DNA of 64,000 nucleotides from Streptobacillus moniliformis DSM 12112 (GTDB lineage Bacteria; Fusobacteriota; Fusobacteriia; Fusobacteriales; Leptotrichiaceae): NCBI RefSeq assembly GCF_000024565.1, contig NC_013515.1, positions 62,001 to 126,000 of the forward strand, read 5' to 3'. Shown piece by piece: positions 53,560 to 62,848 of this stretch (position 1 is its first letter; each line of letters starts with the position of its first letter). The notes under the pieces were generated by a model. It saw only the letters and a program-made list of their open reading frames with translations, ran no database searches and was not told where the DNA came from. The position numbers and the translations under genes were made by a program.

Positions 53560-55409
53560 AATTAACAGAATTATTAAGAGAAAATCAGGTTATCTTCAAT
53601 TTAAATGCAGATAATAAAAAAGATGCAATAATTGAAATGGCAAAGGTATTTAAACCAGATGTAATTAATGATCAAGAAAAATTCATTGAAGACTTATTTG
53701 CAAGAGAATCATTATCACATACTGCACTAGAGCTTGGAGTTGCAACTCCACATGCTAAATCTCGTGGGGTAAGTAAACCAGCATTGGTTATAGCCATAAA
53801 AAAAGAGGGTATAGATTTTAGTGAAGGTCAAGAGGATAAATCAAAGCTATTTTTTATGATAGCTGTTCCTGAAAATGAGGGTAATTTACATATAGATATA
53901 TTAACTAAACTTGCAGATGTAATGTTAGATAATGATAAACTAAATGCATTATTAAATTCTACAAGCTATGATGAAGTTATAGATATTATAGAAAAGGAAA
54001 AAATTATGGAAAATAAAGAAAGTGAAAAATTTGTAGTAGCTGTAACAGCATGTCCTACAGGTATAGCTCATACATTTATGGCAAAAGATGCTTTAATTAA
54101 AGCAGCTAAAGAATTAGGAGTGAATATTAAGGTTGAAACTAATGGGACAAATGGAAGAAAAGATGAAATTACTAAAGAGGATTTAGAAAAAGCAAGTGGA
54201 GTAATACTTGCTATAAATAAGAGTGTTAATGAAGAAAGATTTAATGGATATAAGGTAATAAAGGTTGGAGCAAAAGACGGTATTAATAAAGCAAAAGAGT
54301 TAATTTTAGATACTTTATCTGGTAAGGGAACTATTGCTAATTTTGAAAGTTCTGGAAATTCTACTTTTATGAATAATGGTAAAAAAGGTATGTATAATCA
54401 CTTAATGTCAGGTGTTTCATACATGTTACCATTAGTAATAAGTGGTGGAATATTAATAGCACTTGCTTTCTTATTTGATAGTTTAGCAGGAAATTCTAAT
54501 GTTGGTGGAGGATTTGGATCTACTTCTAAACTTGCAGCGACATTTATGCAAATAGGTGGAGCAGCTTTCGGATTATTTGTTCCTATACTTGCAGGATATG
54601 TTGCATATAGTATAGGTGAAAAATCATCTCTTGCAGCAGGACTTGTAGCTGGAGCTCTTGCATCAAGTGGTGGTTCAGGATTTTTAGGAGCATTAGTTGG
54701 TGGATTATTTGCAGGATATGTAACTAAATTTTATTCTAAGGTTACTTCAAATATTAAAAAACAATTACAAGGAATTAATCTTATACTATTTACACCTGTT
54801 ATAACAGTTTTACTTACAGGGCTTGTTATGCTATTTTTATTAAATCCTATGGTTAGTGGTATTAATACTGGAATAACTAATTTCCTTGAAAGTATGAGTG
54901 CAAGCTCAAGAATACTTTTAGGTGCATTACTTGGTGGTATGATGGCTGTAGATATGGGTGGACCAGTTAATAAAGCAGCATATGTATTTGGTACAGGAAC
55001 ATTAGCTGCAACAGTTTCTACTGGTGGTTCATCAGCTATGGCGGCAGTTATGGCAGGGGGTATGGTTCCTCCACTTGCAATAGCTATTTCAACTACTGTA
55101 TTTAAGAATAAGTACAATAAGGAAGAAAGAGAAGCAGGACTTTCAAATTATATAATGGGGATTTCATTTATAACAGAGGGGGCAATACCATTTGCAGCTG
55201 CAAATCCTTTAAGAGTATTACCTGGAGCAATAATAGGTGCAGCAATTTCAGGAGCTTTAACTATGTTATTTAATATTAAAATACCAGCTCCTCATGGAGG
55301 AATACTTGTAATGTTCTTAAGTTCTAACTTCTTCTTATACTTACTTGCAATAGTAATAGGTTCTATAGTGGGAGCAATTATTTTAGGGCTTTTAAAAGAA
55401 AAAAGATAA
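53556..55409 (+). CDS. fruA: Fructose-specific PTS permease IIABC
   Basis: 617 residues. IIA domain (1 to about 148) with VATPHAKS holding the phospho-His; IIB (about 158-250) with VTACPTGIAHTF holding the phospho-Cys; IIC (about 275-617) with SYMLPLVISGGILIALAF, GFLGALVGGLFAGY, DMGGPVNKAAY and AITEGAIPF-like FITEGAIPFAAANPLRVLPG. It imports fructose as fructose-1-phosphate using HPr phosphate. AGAGGAGGTAAA precedes the ATG. Confidence 0.95.
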   Translation: MKLTELLRENQVIFNLNADNKKDAIIEMAKVFKPDVINDQEKFIEDLFARESLSHTALELGVATPHAKSRGVSKPALVIAIKKEGIDFSEGQEDKSKLFFMIAVPENEGNLHIDILTKLADVMLDNDKLNALLNSTSYDEVIDIIEKEKIMENKESEKFVVAVTACPTGIAHTFMAKDALIKAAKELGVNIKVETNGTNGRKDEITKEDLEKASGVILAINKSVNEERFNGYKVIKVGAKDGINKAKELILDTLSGKGTIANFESSGNSTFMNNGKKGMYNHLMSGVSYMLPLVISGGILIALAFLFDSLAGNSNVGGGFGSTSKLAATFMQIGGAAFGLFVPILAGYVAYSIGEKSSLAAGLVAGALASSGGSGFLGALVGGLFAGYVTKFYSKVTSNIKKQLQGINLILFTPVITVLLTGLVMLFLLNPMVSGINTGITNFLESMSASSRILLGALLGGMMAVDMGGPVNKAAYVFGTGTLAATVSTGGSSAMAAVMAGGMVPPLAIAISTTVFKNKYNKEEREAGLSNYIMGISFITEGAIPFAAANPLRVLPGAIIGAAISGALTMLFNIKIPAPHGGILVMFLSSNFFLYLLAIVIGSIVGAIILGLLKEKR

Positions 55410-55420
55410 AATATTTAAAA

Positions 55421-55624
55421 ATGGGAGAATTTCACAGAAATGCTCCTATTTTTAATTTGTTAGAATTTTTTATAGAAAATCCAAATTTAACATCAATTGA
55501 ACTTTCAGAATTAATAGGTGTAACAAAGAGGACTATTGAAGGAACACTTAATGTTTTACAGAAAAAGGCTGTTATAGAAAGAATAGGTTCTAAACGAGAT
55601 GGTAATTGGATAGTGATTAAATAA
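55421..55624 (+). CDS. Small winged-helix protein or remnant
   Basis: 67 residues that read as one winged helix (NLLEFFIENPNLTSIELSELIGVTKRTIEGTLNVLQKKAVIERIG, then a wing). Such modules close Fic or AAA_4-type regulators, so this may be the tail of a lost longer gene rather than an independent regulator. No clear ribosome site stands before the ATG, 11 bp after fruA. Confidence 0.5.
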   Translation: MGEFHRNAPIFNLLEFFIENPNLTSIELSELIGVTKRTIEGTLNVLQKKAVIERIGSKRDGNWIVIK

Positions 55625-55640
55625 TTGTGATATAAAAAAT

Positions 55641-55681
55641 AGCACCCTAAATCTTGTATACAAGAATTGAGGTGCTTTTTT
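55641..55681 (+). terminator. Terminator after the fru operon
   Basis: AGCACC (55641-55646) and GGTGCT (55671-55676) close a long imperfect stem with TTGTATACAA at the tip, followed by TTTTT. Confidence 0.78.
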
Positions 55682-55710
55682 ATGTTTGAAATTACCTATA
55701 TTTTAAATTT

Positions 55711-57294
55711 TTATCTATCAACTATAACTAAAGTATCATTTTCTTTAATAATAGTATTTCCGTTAGGTATCATAGATTTGTTATTTCTTTTTATCATAAC
55801 AACAAACATTTTTTTATCCAATTCATATATATATTTATGGTAAAGTGAAGAATTTTTATCTATGAATTTTTCATAAATATTTATTCTTGTATTTTTATCT
55901 TCAAAGGTTGAACCACATAGAACCATTTTATCCCCACTCCTTATTTTAGTATTGCCATCAGGAACTATATTTTCACCATTACGTATAATTAAAACTAATA
56001 GAACACCTGGAGTAAATTCAATATTTTTTATAGACATTCCAACCCATTTGTGATTTTTGTCTATTTCAAAGCTTATAAAATCAACATCTTCTTCATCTGA
56101 GTAATCATTGAATGTTTTTAAAACATTTTCAGTTTCATCTATCATGTCTAATTTTTTAGCAACATAAGGTATTAATGAACCTTGGAATGCTATAGATAAT
56201 AGTACTATTATGAAACTCATATTAAATATTAAGTACCCTATTTCTTTATTTGAAACCACAACTAAAATTGAAAATACAACAGAAGCAGCTCCTTTAAGTC
56301 CAGCCCAAGAAACAAGTATTATTTGTTCTCTACTAGATTTTAAAGGAATTAAAAGACCACCTATAACCAAAGGTCTTATTACAAAAGTTATAGCTAACAT
56401 TAAAATAATTGATGGCAATATATATTTAAATGCTATTGCAGGACTTACTAGTAAACCAAGTAGGAAGAAAATTACCATTTGCATAATGCTAGTTATACCA
56501 TCAAAAAATGAAATTATTTCAGATTTTCCTTTGAATTTTGAATTACCCACTATTATACCAAATAAATATATTGATATATATCCATTACCACCTAAAGTTT
56601 CAGAAAAAGCATATGATAAAAGAGTTGTTCCCATTAAAAATGCCATCGTAAACCCTATATCTAAGTTCTTTATTTTTTTTAATAAAAAAATTGTTAATTT
56701 TGCAACTATAAAACCAATAGAAACACCATAAATTATTTGTTTTAAAAGTAATATTGGTAAATTTAAAAAACCATCAGAAGCTGATATAAATGCTATAGTT
56801 AAAACATATGCAAAGGGATCATTAGATCCACTTTCTATCTCAAGTAATGAAGCTGTATGCTCTTTTAAGTTCAGTTTATATGATTTTAATATAGAAAATA
56901 CTGAGGCTGCATCTGTAGAACTTAAAACTGCTCCAGTTAAAAGAGATGTTTGCCAATCTAACTTTAGAATAAAATGTGTAAATATTGCAGTTAAAAATGC
57001 AGTAAATAAAACACCTAAACTTGATAAAATTAAAGATTTTTTTAGTACTGGGCGAGCCATAGATAATTTTGTGTTGAATCCACCAAAGAATATTATAAAC
57101 ACTAGTGCTAAAGAACAAATATCTTTAGATAGCAGAAAATTATCAAAATTTATTCTAAAAATTCCATTTTCTCCAAATATCATACCAAGTCCAATGAAAA
57201 CTAGAAGCATAGGTAGACCAAATTTACTTAGATACTTATATACAAACACACATGCAATAAGCACAACAGAGAAAAAAAGTAAAATATGAACCAA
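55711..57294 (-). CDS. NhaP2/CvrA-type cation:proton antiporter
   Basis: 527 residues. About 12-13 helices (1-390) with the CPA1 core: GLPMLLVFIGLGMIFGENG, LTGAVLSSTDAASVFSIL, ESGSNDPFAYVL (ion-site Asp) and SWAGLKGAASVVFSIL. A cytosolic RCK_C/TrkA-C-like domain follows (GMSIKNIEFTPGVLLVLIIRNGENIVPDGNTKIRSGDKMVLCG), then a second shorter one (PNGNTIIKENDTLVIVD). It exchanges K+ or Na+ for H+, aiding pH and osmotic control. Start is TTG at 57294, seven to eight bases after AGAGGTG. It is a single gene on the minus strand. Confidence 0.88.
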   Translation of the reverse strand: MVHILLFFSVVLIACVFVYKYLSKFGLPMLLVFIGLGMIFGENGIFRINFDNFLLSKDICSLALVFIIFFGGFNTKLSMARPVLKKSLILSSLGVLFTAFLTAIFTHFILKLDWQTSLLTGAVLSSTDAASVFSILKSYKLNLKEHTASLLEIESGSNDPFAYVLTIAFISASDGFLNLPILLLKQIIYGVSIGFIVAKLTIFLLKKIKNLDIGFTMAFLMGTTLLSYAFSETLGGNGYISIYLFGIIVGNSKFKGKSEIISFFDGITSIMQMVIFFLLGLLVSPAIAFKYILPSIILMLAITFVIRPLVIGGLLIPLKSSREQIILVSWAGLKGAASVVFSILVVVSNKEIGYLIFNMSFIIVLLSIAFQGSLIPYVAKKLDMIDETENVLKTFNDYSDEEDVDFISFEIDKNHKWVGMSIKNIEFTPGVLLVLIIRNGENIVPDGNTKIRSGDKMVLCGSTFEDKNTRINIYEKFIDKNSSLYHKYIYELDKKMFVVMIKRNNKSMIPNGNTIIKENDTLVIVDR

Positions 57295-57404
57295 TATATA
57301 TCACCTCTTTCATTATTTTTCATATATCACCCTATTATATCATATTTATCAAAAAAATCTTACTCTACAACCCCACTTTTCATGCTAATACATAAGCCTA
57401 ATTA

Positions 57405-58221
57405 TGTAATGTGATAAAACATATGTAACAAAAAAATAAAAAAAGAGAGATACATTTGATATAATAGAGTTTGACAAAAACTAAAACAATCAAAGGAGTA
57501 TCTCTCATGAGTATTATAACAGAAGAAATGAAATTTCGCCATAGATTATGTGAATATGCAATAAAAAATGGAGTAACTAAAGCAGCAAGGCGTTATCATA
57601 CAAATAGACAATAGGTTCAAGAAAGCCCCATACAAGCCCAAATGCCCATACAGAAGAAGAATTAATACTAATAAAGAATATGTTAAAAAAACATGGAAGT
57701 TATGGATTAGCCCAAGTATATGTTAGTTGTAAGAATAAGGGGTATAATAGAAGCTTTGGTAGTATGTGTAGGATAAATTATCCAAGTGAGAAAGTACAGG
57801 TAGATATTAAATATATTCCAAATGAGTGTATAAAGTTTAATTCAAAGGGGATTAGATATTATCAGATAACTGCTATAGATGAGTATAGTAGGAAAGAATT
57901 TAGGATCGAGGAAGAATTAATAGAAAATGTTAAAAGGCATGAAAGGCTGTATAATAATAGGGCAAAGACAGTGCTTAATTTTAAGAGTCCAAATGAGGTT
58001 GTGAGGGAATACTTCACTAAGGTTAAGAAAGAGGCTTAAAAGGGCAAAAAAGCCAAATTTGCCCCAATCTCACTTCACACACTCTAACAATCAATTAAAC
58101 ACTAAACATTAAACAACACTTAACTAAACTAAACACTTAATTAAACACTTAGACAATTAACTAACTCTAACTTATATTAAATTTATTTCTTATTATGTAA
58201 CATATGTATTGACAATTAAGA
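57405..58221 (+). mobile_element. Decayed IS, copy 2
   Basis: 817 bp, nearly identical to copy 1 from end to end except for three indels. It lacks 177 bp of the transposase (loss between 11-bp repeats TATAGTAGGAA). It retains 19 bp and 14 bp that copy 1 lost, including a GGGCAAA/TTTGCCC hairpin (about 58042-58062) that looks like the element's terminator. No direct repeat flanks this copy. It ends 30 bp before the -35 of the regulator gene. Confidence 0.87.
57507..58039 (+). pseudogene. Transposase remnant, IS copy 2
   Basis: It has the same N-terminal TAG and lost linker as copy 1, and the same junction SMCR/INYPSEK. The second Asp region is also deleted here (ITAIDEYSRKEFRIEEELIE), leaving only VQVDIKYIP of the catalytic core. 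The C-terminus (EYFTKVKKEA) is intact. It is inactive. Confidence 0.85.
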
Positions 58222-58251
58222 GTAAAACTTAAACATCTTTTTTTAATGCTA

Positions 58252-58279
58252 TTGACTTTTAAAAAAATAGGGATATAAT
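58252..58279 (+). promoter_or_regulatory. Promoter of the uronate regulator-kdgK-eda unit
   Basis: TTGACT (58252-58257), 16-nt spacer, TATAAT (58274-58279), 42 nt before the regulator ATG. Confidence 0.75.
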
Positions 58280-58290
58280 ATATTGAAAAA

Positions 58291-58308
58291 TTAGAAAACG
58301 GTTTCTAA
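58291..58308. promoter_or_regulatory. LacI-family operator 1
   Basis: TTAGAAAACGGTTTCTAA is an 18-bp palindrome with a central CG, broken at a single symmetric pair, placed 12 bp after the -10. It recurs at 60964-60981 in the same relative position. Binding by the LacI-type protein encoded just downstream would block transcription (inference). Confidence 0.78.
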
Positions 58309-58321
58309 AAGAGGTGAAATT

Positions 58322-59347
58322 ATGAAAAAGACAATAATAGAAGTTGCCAAACATGCTGGGGTATCTAAGACAACGATTTCAAGATATTTAAATGGTAAGT
58401 ATGAATTTATGTCAGCAGATACAAGAGAAAGAATTGCAAAAAGCATTAAAGAACTTGATTATGTTCCTAATGGTATGGCAAGGAGTTTGAAAAATAAGCA
58501 AAGTAAAATAATAGGTTGTATGATAGCTGATATAGGTAACCAATTTTCGAGCTATATTTTCAAAGGAATATCTGAAATATGTCAAAAAAATGGTTATAGG
58601 GTTTTGGTTACAGAAATAAGTAATAATGAGGAAGATGAAATAGAGGCAATAGAGTCTTTAATATCATATAACATAGATGGGTTAATAATTAATACATCAG
58701 GAAGTAATGATGATTATTTAATAAATTTAGTTAAAGATAAAAAAATTCCTGTAGTTTTAGCTGATAGAAGTATACATCAAAGAAATATAATAGACACAGT
58801 TACAATAAATAATCATGATATTACATGTGAGGCTATGAGGCATATATATGCTAATGGTTATGAAGAAGTTGCTTTCTTTAGTTATGAACTAAGTAATAAT
58901 ATACGTGAATTAAGACATAGTGCATATGTAGAATCTCTTGAAAACATTTTTGGAATAAAAGAGGATATTACATATATTTATGAAGAAAAAGATGAAGAAA
59001 AATTAAGAGTTAAGATACTTAATTTTTTTAATAGAAATAATAAAAGAAAAGCAATATTTTGTATGAATGGTAAGGTATTGTTAGAAGTATTGCAAAGTAT
59101 TAAGAAATTAGGATTTGATATAGAAGATGATGATATAGGGATATGTAGTTTTGATGATTGGGGTTGGGCAGAACTGGTAAATAAGGAAGGGGTTACAACA
59201 ATAAGTCAAGAATCATATAAATGTGGAGTTAAATGTGCAGAATTAATGTTAGAAAGAATAAAAAATATGGAAAAACCTATAGAATATATAGAATTACCAG
59301 CTAGGTTAATACAAAGAGGATCTACAAAGAATAGGAGTAAAAAATGA
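58322..59347 (+). CDS. LacI-family regulator of uronate catabolism
   Basis: 341 residues. Helix-turn-helix (IIEVAKHAGVSKTTISRYLNGKYEFMSADTRERIAKSI), hinge helix (NGMARSLKNKQ) and a periplasmic-binding-protein-like effector domain (IIGCMIADIGNQFSSYIFKGI, GICSFDDWGWAELVNKEGVTTISQ). It is similar in role to KdgR of Bacillus. Two operators suggest that it represses its own unit and the lyase unit; the inducer is probably 2-keto-3-deoxygluconate or an unsaturated uronate. GAGGTG precedes the ATG, and ATGA overlaps kdgK. Confidence 0.88.
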   Translation: MKKTIIEVAKHAGVSKTTISRYLNGKYEFMSADTRERIAKSIKELDYVPNGMARSLKNKQSKIIGCMIADIGNQFSSYIFKGISEICQKNGYRVLVTEISNNEEDEIEAIESLISYNIDGLIINTSGSNDDYLINLVKDKKIPVVLADRSIHQRNIIDTVTINNHDITCEAMRHIYANGYEEVAFFSYELSNNIRELRHSAYVESLENIFGIKEDITYIYEEKDEEKLRVKILNFFNRNNKRKAIFCMNGKVLLEVLQSIKKLGFDIEDDDIGICSFDDWGWAELVNKEGVTTISQESYKCGVKCAELMLERIKNMEKPIEYIELPARLIQRGSTKNRSKK

Positions 59348-60285
59348 AAAAAGTATTATTAGTTGGTGAAGCTATGATGCTTCTTATGGCTGAAGAAGGA
59401 AAAGATTTATCATCTGTTGAAAAATATTTAACAGGAATATCAGGAGCAGAACTTAATGTATGTGTAGGTTTAACACGACTTGGATTTTATTGTGAGTATT
59501 TAACTAAACTAGGAAATGATCCTTTTGGAGAAAAAATACAAAAATTTCTTAAAAAAGAAAATATAGGAATGAAATATGTTGAAATAGATAGTGAGAATAA
59601 AACTGGACTACAATTAAAATCTAAGGTTGAAAATGGAGATCCCTTAACATTCTATTTTAGAAAAGGGTCTGCTGCAAGTAAAATATCTAAGTTAGATATT
59701 GAAAAAATAGATATAGATGAATTTGATTTAATACATATTACAGGAATACCCTTAGCATTATCAGCTGATTTAAGAGAAGCTATAATACACTTAATAGAAA
59801 AAGCTAAAAGTAAAGGTAAATATATTACATTTGACCCTAATTTAAGACCAACTATATGGGAAAATGAAGAAACTATGATAAGAGTAATTAATGATGTTTC
59901 TAAAAGGGTAGATTTAATACTTCCAGGTATAAATGAGGCTGAAATATTATTAAAAAAAGATAATATTGATGAAATAGTAGAAGAATATAGGAATATGGGG
60001 ATAAATAATATAGTATTAAAAGAAGGAGAAAAAGGGTCTCATTATTACACTAAAGATAAACATTACTTTATGCCTAGCTTTAAGGTAAATGAAGTTATAG
60101 ATACTGTAGGTGCTGGAGATGGTTTTGCAGTTGGAATAATATCAAGCATATTAGATAATGTATCACCAGAAGCTATGCTTGAGAGAGCAAATGCTATCGG
60201 AGCAATACAGGTAGGTTATAGGAGTGATAATGAGGGTCTTCCTAATAGAGAAAAATTAGATGAATTTATTAAAAATAAGAAATAG
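59344..60285 (+). CDS. kdgK: 2-keto-3-deoxygluconate kinase
   Basis: A 313-residue PfkB-family kinase. VGEAMMLLMAEEGKDL opening, GAELNVCVGLTRLG, FDPNLRPTIW and the DTVGAGDGFAVGI signature with catalytic Asp. It phosphorylates KDG to KDPG. The context (eda next, kduD and kduI further on) supports KDG over other sugars. It is coupled to the regulator by ATGA; the end lies 10 bp before eda. Confidence 0.92.
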   Translation: MKKVLLVGEAMMLLMAEEGKDLSSVEKYLTGISGAELNVCVGLTRLGFYCEYLTKLGNDPFGEKIQKFLKKENIGMKYVEIDSENKTGLQLKSKVENGDPLTFYFRKGSAASKISKLDIEKIDIDEFDLIHITGIPLALSADLREAIIHLIEKAKSKGKYITFDPNLRPTIWENEETMIRVINDVSKRVDLILPGINEAEILLKKDNIDEIVEEYRNMGINNIVLKEGEKGSHYYTKDKHYFMPSFKVNEVIDTVGAGDGFAVGIISSILDNVSPEAMLERANAIGAIQVGYRSDNEGLPNREKLDEFIKNKK

Positions 60286-60295
60286 AGGAAATTTT

Positions 60296-60943
60296 ATGAA
60301 AGATGAGATTTTAAAAATAGTAGAAAAAGAAAAACTAGTAGCAGTAATAAGAGGGAAAGATGATGAAGATGCTTACTTAATATCAAAGAAAGTAATAGAA
60401 GGTGGAATAAAGATAATAGAGCTTACTTTTTCAACACCTTTTGTAGAAAATACTATAGAGAGATTAAGTAAAGAGAATATAGATGGAGTAATAATAGGAG
60501 CAGGAACAGTACTTGATGATATAACAGCTAGAATAGCTATAATGAAGGGAGCAAAATTTATAGTATCCCCACATTTAGATATAGAGATATCAAAAATTTG
60601 TAATAGATATAATGTGGCATATTTACCAGGCTGTATGTCAGTAACAGAGATAGTAAAAGCTATGGAAAGTGGAGTAGATGTAGTAAAACTATTCCCTGGT
60701 GATTTATTAGGACCAAGCTTTATAAAAAACATAAAGGGTCCACTTCCTTATGCAAAGATGATGCCCTCAGGTGGAGTAAGTATAGATAATATGGATAAAT
60801 GGTTAGAGGCAGGAGCGTATGCCTTAGGTATAGGAAGTGCATTAACAAGATATATATCTACAAAGGGATATGATAGTGTTAAAGAGGAAACAGAAAAATT
60901 CTATAAAAAATATAATGAGGTTATTGACAACTTAAATAATTAA
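60296..60943 (+). CDS. eda: KDPG/KHG aldolase
   Basis: 215 residues. Class I aldolase with VAVIRGKD, GGIKIIELTF (Glu), GAGTVLD, SPHLD, YLPGCMSVTE and the Schiff-base Lys in VVKLFPGDLLGP. It splits 2-keto-3-deoxy-6-phosphogluconate into pyruvate and glyceraldehyde-3-phosphate. I chose ATG at 60296 after GAGGAAATTTT rather than an in-frame ATG within kdgK. Confidence 0.94.
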   Translation: MKDEILKIVEKEKLVAVIRGKDDEDAYLISKKVIEGGIKIIELTFSTPFVENTIERLSKENIDGVIIGAGTVLDDITARIAIMKGAKFIVSPHLDIEISKICNRYNVAYLPGCMSVTEIVKAMESGVDVVKLFPGDLLGPSFIKNIKGPLPYAKMMPSGGVSIDNMDKWLEAGAYALGIGSALTRYISTKGYDSVKEETEKFYKKYNEVIDNLNN

Positions 60944-60951
60944 GGTATAAT
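60924..60951 (+). promoter_or_regulatory. Internal promoter of the PL8-kduD-kduI unit
   Basis: TTGACA (60924-60929), 16-nt spacer, TATAAT (60946-60951), overlapping the eda end. Confidence 0.8.
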
Positions 60952-60963
60952 TTATTAACTATA

Positions 60964-60981
60964 ATATAAAACGGTTTCTAA
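60964..60981. promoter_or_regulatory. LacI-family operator 2
   Basis: ATATAAAACGGTTTCTAA agrees with operator 1 at 15 of 18 positions, with a perfect right half. It lies 13 bp after the -10, just as in the first copy, and upstream of the lyase gene. Confidence 0.75.
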
Positions 60982-60991
60982 AGGAAAAATA

Positions 60992-62848
60992 ATGTATGAG
61001 TTATTATTAAAAAGAAGAGAGTATTTAATAGGAAATTTTAAGGATTTACCATTAAATAAGAGAAAACAAATAGAAGAAATACAAGAGAAAAATATAGAAA
61101 AATTAGAATATTTAGAAAATTTAAACATAGCTGAGGTAAAGTTAAAATACAATAATATATTAGAACTTGCTAAGGCATATAATCAGGTTGGAAATGTTAG
61201 ATATAGGGATGAAAAAATTAAAGTCATTATACTTAAAACATTAAAATTATTAAGAATAACTTACTATAACCTATCATCAGTAGAGAAAGTAAATTGGTGG
61301 CAATGGGAAATAGGAATACCTTTATTACTAAATGATATATTTATATTAATGAATGAAAAAGATTTTGATTTTGAAAAAGAAGAAAATTTAAAAACTAGTA
61401 TATATTTTCAAAAAGATCCAAGGTATTCAGGTAATAATCCTGTGGCGACACACCCAAGTAAAAAGCCTTTTAGAATATCTACGGGTGGAAATAGAGTTGA
61501 TACAGTTAAAGTATCATTATTTCGATCCATATTATTAAATAATGAAGAGGAATTGAAACTTGCTCTTAATTCACTTCCAGAAGTTTGGAAATGTAGAGAA
61601 AAAATAAATAGGATAGAAACCGATACACAAAGAGATGGCTTCTATAATGACGGCTCATTTATTCAACATGGAAGTTTAGCTTACAATGGAACATATGGTA
61701 ATGTCTTATTACAAGGTATAGGAGAAATACTTTATGTTATAGGGGATAGTAAATATTTAAAATATCTTGGAGATATATATAGCTTGAAAGATATAATACT
61801 TAATAGCTATAAGCCATTTATGTATAAAGGTTCATTCCCTGATATGTTAAATGGTAGAGCTATTACAAGAGAAAATTCATCTGATAAAACTATAGGGCAT
61901 ATGTTATTAAATTCTATAATGCTAATATCATGTGGTTTAAATGATGAAGAATTAAAAAATTTAGTTGCAAGTGAAATATTAAAATATGAGGATTATTCAT
62001 ATTTTGATAAAGAACTTTCACCTTTTATGTATGATTTAGTTAAAAAAAATATACATAATAGGAAAAAAGAAGAATATGGAAAGATAATAAAAGTCAGTAA
62101 TATTATGAATAGGGTCTTTATTAAAGATGACAAAAAGGCTATAGCTATTGCAGGTCATAGTGAAAATATATCAAATTATGAAAGCATTAATGGTGAAAAT
62201 ACAAAAGGTTGGTATACAGGAGATGGGATGATATATCTCTACACTAGTGATGTAACATATACCAATTATTGGAATAATTCCGACACGCGATATATGTCAG
62301 GAACTACAGAAGTTTATGAAGATTTAAATGGTATAAATACATCACAGATTTTAAATGTGAATATGAGTAGTGCCAAGATAGTTAAAGCCATAGAAAAAGA
62401 TAATAAGATGATATTTTTTATGGAATTTGAAAATCATAATAAGAGTTTAAAAATGTATAAATCATATGTATATACAGGTAAGAAACTTATTTGTTTAAAC
62501 ACAAATATTGATACAAAAGAAAAGATATATACAACAATTGACAATAGGCTATATAAAGAAAAACCTAAAATTGTAATGGAAGATAAAAGGATATTAATTA
62601 ATGATTTAATATTTAATATAATTACAGATCATAAATTTAATTTTGATATAAAAGAAAGTGAATTTGGATATTTTGTAAAAATATGGATAGAACATAAATA
62701 TAATGAAAATTTGTATTATGAAATAATATTTGAATATGATGATAAAACATCACTAATAGAGGATAATAAAGAAAATATAATAATAAGAAATGGTAATGAA
62801 AAATATTTAATAAATACAAAAGAGAAAGAGGTGTTGAGATTTGAATAA
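60992..62848 (+). CDS. Polysaccharide lyase family 8 (hyaluronate/chondroitin lyase type), cytoplasmic
   Basis: 618 residues. The PL8 catalytic set is visible: aromatic patch NWWQWEIG (101-108), Asn in TGGNR (N167), FIQHGSLAYNGTYG with His226 and Tyr235 nine residues apart, and Arg289/Arg293 in NGRAITR. The C-terminal beta region carries GDGMIYLY and YWNNSDTRYMSGTTE. Such lyases cleave hyaluronan or chondroitin by beta-elimination to unsaturated disaccharides. No signal peptide is seen, and it is shorter than secreted relatives (about 750-1000), so it may act on imported oligosaccharides in the cytosol. AAAGGAAAAA precedes the ATG. Confidence 0.85.
   Translation: MYELLLKRREYLIGNFKDLPLNKRKQIEEIQEKNIEKLEYLENLNIAEVKLKYNNILELAKAYNQVGNVRYRDEKIKVIILKTLKLLRITYYNLSSVEKVNWWQWEIGIPLLLNDIFILMNEKDFDFEKEENLKTSIYFQKDPRYSGNNPVATHPSKKPFRISTGGNRVDTVKVSLFRSILLNNEEELKLALNSLPEVWKCREKINRIETDTQRDGFYNDGSFIQHGSLAYNGTYGNVLLQGIGEILYVIGDSKYLKYLGDIYSLKDIILNSYKPFMYKGSFPDMLNGRAITRENSSDKTIGHMLLNSIMLISCGLNDEELKNLVASEILKYEDYSYFDKELSPFMYDLVKKNIHNRKKEEYGKIIKVSNIMNRVFIKDDKKAIAIAGHSENISNYESINGENTKGWYTGDGMIYLYTSDVTYTNYWNNSDTRYMSGTTEVYEDLNGINTSQILNVNMSSAKIVKAIEKDNKMIFFMEFENHNKSLKMYKSYVYTGKKLICLNTNIDTKEKIYTTIDNRLYKEKPKIVMEDKRILINDLIFNIITDHKFNFDIKESEFGYFVKIWIEHKYNENLYYEIIFEYDDKTSLIEDNKENIIIRNGNEKYLINTKEKEVLRFE

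Noticed and set aside
57361-57404. Target-site duplication at IS copy 2
   Set aside because: Sequences flanking this copy share no direct repeat; the 25-bp repeat is found only at copy 1.
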